A stretch of 16,635 nucleotides of DNA, taken from Brevundimonas sp. UBA7534. Lineage in GTDB: Bacteria; Pseudomonadota; Alphaproteobacteria; Caulobacterales; Caulobacteraceae. Positions 13,146 through 16,635 of this stretch are shown in pieces. Under the pieces are notes generated by a model. That model was not told the origin of the DNA. It saw nothing but the letters and a program-made list of their open reading frames with translations, and did not search any database. Position numbers and translations under genes: made by a program. The stretch covers positions 1 to 16,635 of the forward strand of contig NZ_DLMO01000054.1 of assembly GCF_002479325.1 (NCBI RefSeq). The letters are read 5' to 3'. The stretch's first letter is position 1, and each line of letters opens with the position of its first letter.

Positions 13146-14399
13146 TTAGAGGGGGCGCACCAGCACGATCTTCTTCTTGCCGGCGGCGAGCTTGATGACG
13201 CCGTCGGCGACGTCGGCTTCGGTCAGCAACTGGGCGCCGTCGGAGACGGGGGCGTCGTTCAGGCGCAGACCGCCACCCTGGGCCAGGCGACGGGCCTCGC
13301 CGTTCGAGGCGGTCAGGCCGGTCTTGGTCACGACGGCGGCGATCATGGCGCCGAAGACTTCGGCCGAGGGCAGTTCGACCGTCGGCAGGTCGGCGGAGAC
13401 CTGACCCTTCTCGAAGGCGCTTTCGGCGGCCGCGCGCGCCTTGTCCGCTTCGTCCTTGCCGTGGAGCAGGGTCGTGGCGGCGTCGGCCAGGGCCTTCTTG
13501 GCGTCGTTGATCGCGGCGCCCTCCAGGGCCTCGTACTCGGCGATCCGGTCAAGGGGCAGGTCGGTGAACAGGCGCATGAAGCGGCCGACGTCGGCGTCCT
13601 CGGCGTTGCGCCAGAACTGCCAATAGTCATAGGGCGACAGCTGTTCGGCGTTCAGCCAGACCGCGCCCTGCGCCGTCTTGCCCATCTTGCCGCCCGAGGC
13701 GGTGGTCAGCAGCGGCGTGGTCAGGCCGAAGGCGGCCTTCTGATCCACGCGGCGGACCAGGTCGACGCCGGAAGTGATGTTGCCCCACTGGTCCGAGCCG
13801 CCCATCTGCAGCGTCACGCCGTGGGCGCGGTTCAGCTCCAGGAAGTCCACCGACTGCATCAGCATGTAGTTGAACTCGAGGAAGGTCATCGGCTGCTCGC
13901 GCTCGAGCCGCAGCTTGACCGAGTCGAAGCTCAGCATCCGGTTGACGGTGAAATGCGTGCCGAAGTCGCGCAGGAACTGGATGTAGCCGTAGGTCGACAG
14001 CCAATCGTCGTTGTTGACCATCACCGCATCGGTCGGGCCGTCGCCGAAGGTCAGGAAGCGGGCGAAGACTTTCTGGATGCCGTCGATGTTGGCCCGGATG
14101 GTCTCGTCGGTCAGCTGCGGGCGCGAGGCGTCCTTGCCGGTCGGGTCGCCGACCTTGGTGGTGCCGCCGCCCATCAGCACGATCGGCTTGTGACCCGCCT
14201 GCTGCAACCGGCGCAGCATCATGATCTGGATCAGGCTGCCGACGTGCAGCGACGGCGCCGTGGCGTCGAAGCCGATATAGGCCGTAACCACGCCCGAGGC
14301 GGCCGCCTCGTCCAGTTCGGTCGGGTGGGTGACCTGGTGGATGTAGCCCCGCGCCTGCAGGGTTTTCAGGAAGTCGGACTTGAAGGCTTGGTCTGTCAT
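13146..14399 (-). CDS. tyrS: Tyrosyl-tRNA synthetase
   Basis: Predicted 417-aa class I synthetase that charges tRNA-Tyr. The HIGH-type motif is HVGS (52-55), preceded by YIGFDATAPSL. The KMSKS-type loop is KMGKT (238-242). GGSDQWGNI (200-208) is a typical tyrosine/tRNA-binding stretch. The C-terminal S4 RNA-binding domain covers about 350-417 (EARRLAQGGGLRLNDAPVSD). Length is normal for bacterial TyrS. The upstream sequence has no SD: GCTAACG lies 17 nt before ATG and the immediate leader is CCACCGCC. The neighbour bcp follows after 18 nt. Confidence 0.97.
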   Translation of the reverse strand: MTDQAFKSDFLKTLQARGYIHQVTHPTELDEAAASGVVTAYIGFDATAPSLHVGSLIQIMMLRRLQQAGHKPIVLMGGGTTKVGDPTGKDASRPQLTDETIRANIDGIQKVFARFLTFGDGPTDAVMVNNDDWLSTYGYIQFLRDFGTHFTVNRMLSFDSVKLRLEREQPMTFLEFNYMLMQSVDFLELNRAHGVTLQMGGSDQWGNITSGVDLVRRVDQKAAFGLTTPLLTTASGGKMGKTAQGAVWLNAEQLSPYDYWQFWRNAEDADVGRFMRLFTDLPLDRIAEYEALEGAAINDAKKALADAATTLLHGKDEADKARAAAESAFEKGQVSADLPTVELPSAEVFGAMIAAVVTKTGLTASNGEARRLAQGGGLRLNDAPVSDGAQLLTEADVADGVIKLAAGKKKIVLVRPL

Positions 14400-14489
14400 G
14401 GCGGTGGGTCGTTAGCAGGCTTGCCGTCGGTCGTCTTCCCCTTCGGCGGGCGACGGCGACGGAGGAAGGACAGCCGGCGCGAAAAACAC

Positions 14490-14510
14490 AGTCTGAATAG
14501 TCTGAATAGT
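14490..14510. repeat. Tandem 9-bp repeat, 2.3 copies
   Basis: AGTCTGAAT occurs twice in direct succession (14490-14498 and 14499-14507), followed by AGT. It lies about 100 bp upstream of the tyrS start. Direct repeats one helical turn or so apart can be binding half-sites, or simply replication slippage. Confidence 0.6.
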
Positions 14511-14694
14511 GCAAAATCCGGTAGGGGCGTACCCTTGGCTGAGGCGCGGCTTTCTCCGCGGCGAGGCCCAGCATTATACGTCAGCCCGAAGGCGTGTGAG
14601 GTCGATCGGCTGGCGAGCGCGCCGCGTCGTTGTTTTGATACGGAAAAGTCAAAGGGAATGCGCGCGCAGCGGCGGGCGGTCCGTCGAGCCGTCG

Positions 14695-14723
14695 TTGACC
14701 CGGCGCACGCCTGCGATACGAAT
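14695..14723 (+). promoter_or_regulatory. Candidate promoter giving a leaderless mRNA for the DOMON-like gene
   Basis: TTGACC (14695-14700) and TACGAA (14717-14722) are separated by 16 bp. The -10 octamer GATACGAA ends six bases before the ATG at 14729, placing the transcription start at the start codon. No SD is present between them. Confidence 0.45.
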
Positions 14724-14728
14724 GGCCG

Positions 14729-15235
14729 ATGCGTCTGCCCCTGATCCCCCACCCGACCACCGCCGCCGTGCACGGCCTGACGCTGGAGGTCGAGGCGCGG
14801 CGGGCGGGTGGGGTGCTTAGCCTGGAATACAGCCTGGGCGGGCCAGTGGAGACAGTGCTGTGGCCGGAACCGGCTGGGAGGGTGCACACCGACGAACTGT
14901 GGCGCACGACCTGTTTCGAGGCGTTCGCGCGGACGGCGGGCGGCTATGTCGAATACAATCTGTCGCCGTCGGGGGCGTGGGCGGCCTATGGCTTCGACGG
15001 CTATCGCGAGGGGATGCGAAACCTGGCGGTCCCGGCGCTCTTCATCGTCACGCGGACGGCGCCGGGGCGGTTTGTCCTGACCACAGACGTCGAATTGCCG
15101 GAGGATGCGACGGGGGCGGTCGGCCTGACGGCGGTGATCGAGCGGCTGGACGGGTCGATCCTGTATTGGGCGCTGACGCATCCGTCGCCCGAGCCGGATT
15201 TTCATCACCGGGATTCCTTGGCGGCCGAGGTTTAG
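14729..15235 (+). CDS. DOMON-like domain protein, function unknown
   Basis: Predicted 168-aa protein resembling the DOMON-like single-domain proteins found in many alphaproteobacteria. It is mostly beta-strand in character, with the conserved-looking stretch DELWRTTCFEAFAR (55-68), then YVEYNLSPSGAWAAYGF (about 73-89) and a late YWALTHPSPEPDFHHRDSL. No signal peptide or TM segment is seen, so it is probably cytoplasmic. DOMON folds often bind heme or sugars, but no ligand can be assigned. It precedes the NamZ-type gene by 66 nt on the same strand, which hints at a link to sugar or cell-wall metabolism. The start codon lacks an SD and sits six bases after a -10-like element. Confidence 0.78.
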   Translation: MRLPLIPHPTTAAVHGLTLEVEARRAGGVLSLEYSLGGPVETVLWPEPAGRVHTDELWRTTCFEAFARTAGGYVEYNLSPSGAWAAYGFDGYREGMRNLAVPALFIVTRTAPGRFVLTTDVELPEDATGAVGLTAVIERLDGSILYWALTHPSPEPDFHHRDSLAAEV

Positions 15236-15250
15236 CGCGCGGGGAGTTGT

Positions 15251-15266
15251 GACCCGCCTTCGGGTC
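15251..15266 (+). other. Short stem-loop between the DOMON-like and NamZ-type genes
   Basis: GACCCG (15251-15256), loop CCTT and CGGGTC (15261-15266) form a perfect 6-bp stem. No T run follows, so it is unlikely to be a terminator. It may modulate read-through or mRNA stability. Confidence 0.35.
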
Positions 15267-15301
15267 GGGCATTCCAGCAAGAGAATCCGGGAGCCCGCCG
15301 C

Positions 15302-16504
15302 ATGAACTTCGGCCTTGACCGCCTGTTGTCCGACGACGCCCTGCGCGCCCAGTTGAAAGGGCGGCGCGTGGCGCTACTGGCGCATCCAGCATCCGTGACG
15401 AAGGACCTGGTCCACGCTGTCGACGCCCTGGCCGCCTGTCCCGAAGTTGAACTGACCGCCGCCTTCGGCCCGCAGCACGGCATGAAGGGCGATCTGCAGG
15501 ACAATATGATGGAGAGCCCGGATTATCGCGATCCGGTCCACGGCTTTCCCGTCTTCAGCCTGTACGGCGAGGTGCGCCGGCCCCGGGACGAGTGGATGGA
15601 GACGTTCGACGTCATCCTGATCGACCTTCAGGACCTGGGGTGCCGCATCTACACCTATGTGACGACGCTGCTCTATGTGCTGGAGGCGGCGGCGAAGCAC
15701 GGCAAGACGGTGTGGGTGCTGGACCGCCCCAATCCCGCCGGGCGGCCGGTCGAGGGCCTGACGCTGAAGCCGGGGTTCGAAAGCTTCGTCGGGGCCGGGC
15801 CGATGCCGATGCGGCACGGGATGACCATGGGCGAGCTGGGCCTGTGGTTCATCGACCATTTCAAGCTGGACGTCGACTATCGCGTGATCGAGATGCAGGG
15901 CTGGGCGCCGGAGGCGGGGCCGGGATACGGCTGGCCGCTGCTGGAGCGGGCCTGGGTCAACCCCAGTCCGAATGCGCCGAACCTGAGCATGGCGCGCGCC
16001 TACGCCGGCACGGTGATGCTGGAGGGGGCGACCCTGTCGGAAGGGCGGGGCACGACCCGGCCGCTGGAGCTGTTCGGGGCCCCCGACATCGACGCGCGGG
16101 CGGTGATCTTCGAGATGCGGTCTCTGGCGCCGGAGTGGCTGAAGGGCTGCGTGCTGCGCGAATGCTGGTTCCAGCCGACCTTCCACAAGCATGTGGGGCA
16201 GCTGTGTTCGGGCGTGGAAATCCACGTCGAGGGCGCCCATTACGACCACGCCGCGTTCCGGCCGTGGCGGGTTCAGGCCCTGGGGTTCAAGGCGATCCGG
16301 CGGCTGTATCCCGACTACGATCTGTGGCGGGACTTCCCCTATGAATACGCCTTCGACCGCCTGCCCATCGACACCATCAACGGTGGACCGGGCTTGCGCG
16401 AGTGGGTGGACGACGCAGACGCGACGCCGGACGACCTGGATGAGGCGACGCAGCCGGACGAGGCGGCGTGGCTGGAAGCGCGAGCGTCGTACCTGATCTA
16501 CTAG
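15302..16504 (+). CDS. DUF1343 protein, exo-beta-N-acetylmuramidase NamZ family
   Basis: Predicted 400-aa protein of the DUF1343 family, whose characterised member Bacillus subtilis NamZ (glycoside hydrolase family 171) removes terminal MurNAc from peptidoglycan chains. Family motifs visible: FGPQHG (about 57-62), DLQDLGCRIYTYV (about 102-114), LDRPNP (about 140-145), EGRGTTRPLELFGAP (about 248-262) and FQPTFHKH (about 290-297). GGGAG (15289-15293) is a well-spaced SD. No signal peptide is visible, so unlike secreted homologues it would act in the cytoplasm, perhaps on recycled muropeptide or MurNAc glycosides. It is the last gene seen and probably shares a transcript with the DOMON-like gene. 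Confidence 0.9.
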   Translation: MNFGLDRLLSDDALRAQLKGRRVALLAHPASVTKDLVHAVDALAACPEVELTAAFGPQHGMKGDLQDNMMESPDYRDPVHGFPVFSLYGEVRRPRDEWMETFDVILIDLQDLGCRIYTYVTTLLYVLEAAAKHGKTVWVLDRPNPAGRPVEGLTLKPGFESFVGAGPMPMRHGMTMGELGLWFIDHFKLDVDYRVIEMQGWAPEAGPGYGWPLLERAWVNPSPNAPNLSMARAYAGTVMLEGATLSEGRGTTRPLELFGAPDIDARAVIFEMRSLAPEWLKGCVLRECWFQPTFHKHVGQLCSGVEIHVEGAHYDHAAFRPWRVQALGFKAIRRLYPDYDLWRDFPYEYAFDRLPIDTINGGPGLREWVDDADATPDDLDEATQPDEAAWLEARASYLIY

Positions 16505-16514
16505 GTTCAATCGC

Positions 16515-16635
16515 CGTCATTCCGGGGCGTCCCCTGGACGAACCCGGAAGCCAGGAGGATGGCGTCAGGCGCTGGAATGGATCTGGCAGCGCGAGTTTGG
16601 CCCTAGCTTCCGGGCTCTTCGCTACGCTCAGCCCC
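16515..16635. repeat. Intergenic inverted-repeat element, truncated by window end
   Basis: The sequence after the NamZ-type stop opens with CGTCATTCCGGGGC (16515-16528), and the window ends in GCCCC, which would pair with it if GGAATGACG follows. Inside, CCCGGAAGC (16543-16551) has a perfect inverted partner GCTTCCGGG (16606-16614). This nested dyad layout, with ends like CGTCATTCCGG, resembles the dispersed intergenic repeats of alphaproteobacterial genomes. It may also form the terminator of the NamZ-type gene. Copy number and the right end cannot be seen. Confidence 0.5.

Larger units (their letters stand above)
14400..14728. other. 329-bp intergenic region between divergent tyrS and the DOMON-like gene
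   Basis: No gene is supported here. Open frames crossing it on both strands give Arg/Pro-rich translations typical of non-coding high-GC DNA. It is locally more AT-rich around 14480-14520 and 14630-14660, where promoters for tyrS (minus) or unknown transcripts could lie. It holds a tandem repeat at 14490-14510 and a candidate promoter at 14695-14723, reported separately. A small RNA cannot be excluded. Confidence 0.5.

Noticed and set aside
14400..14728. Small plus-strand gene starting near 14509
   Set aside because: The translation is Arg/Ala-rich with no SD or recognisable domain, and it overlaps the start of the DOMON-like gene in another frame.
12696..14744. Very long plus-strand open frame (682 codons) antisense to bcp and tyrS
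   Set aside because: It is the mirror of two well-supported genes in GC-rich DNA. The translation is low-complexity and matches no family, and no SD is seen.
1..16635. CRISPR array, prophage, transposase or defence island
   Set aside because: No spaced repeats, integrase or transposase motifs, or toxin-antitoxin-like pairs were found on either strand.

Overview
This is a high-GC window of chromosomal-type sequence from an alphaproteobacterium, most likely Caulobacteraceae and plausibly Brevundimonas. The placement is inferred from gene content (bactofilin, a DOMON-like protein next to a DUF1343/NamZ protein, a DnaJ-like protein next to aroC), from -10-like elements resembling the Caulobacter GCTANAWC consensus, and from several starts without a Shine-Dalgarno (SD) sequence. 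It was not tested by database search. Most of the window is housekeeping DNA. No insertion sequence, prophage, CRISPR array or toxin-antitoxin pair is visible.

Layout. 1-86: the 3' part of an initiator tRNA-Met and its terminator. 159-5306: the one clearly accessory unit. A LacI-family repressor gene is divergent from a DHDPS/NAL-family aldolase or dehydratase gene, followed by an Nramp-fold transporter and an alginate-export-type outer-membrane porin. A TTGACC-N16-TAAAGT promoter with a perfect LacI-type palindrome just after its -10 lies between the repressor and the aldolase. A strong hairpin separates the aldolase from the transporter. 5332-8136: trxB (minus), divergent from a 70-aa glycine-zipper membrane protein and a DUF389 membrane protein. 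8141-10752: a degenerate DnaJ-like protein and aroC (minus), divergent from pdxH (plus). 10829-11951: prfB (plus) with its programmed +1 frameshift. 11991-14399: bactofilin, bcp and tyrS, all minus, with bcp and tyrS only 18 nt apart. 14729-16504: a DOMON-like protein and a NamZ-type protein (plus). 16515-end: part of an intergenic inverted-repeat element.

The part most likely to be undescribed is the 159-5306 cluster. It has a complete uptake-and-metabolism layout: porin, inner-membrane carrier, Schiff-base lyase and repressor. Its carrier belongs to a family known for Mn/Fe transport but lacks the metal-ligand residues: the TM1 DPGN is GPGN and the TM6 MPH is SIN. I infer that the carrier moves an organic acid or sugar-acid-like solute that the aldolase-family enzyme then processes. 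The substrate cannot be read from the sequence.

A second theme is translation initiation. trxB, pdxH and the DOMON-like gene each have a -10-like octamer exactly six bases before the start codon and no convincing SD, which fits leaderless mRNAs. aroC and the DUF389 gene start 8-9 nt after an upstream stop with no SD, which fits translational coupling.
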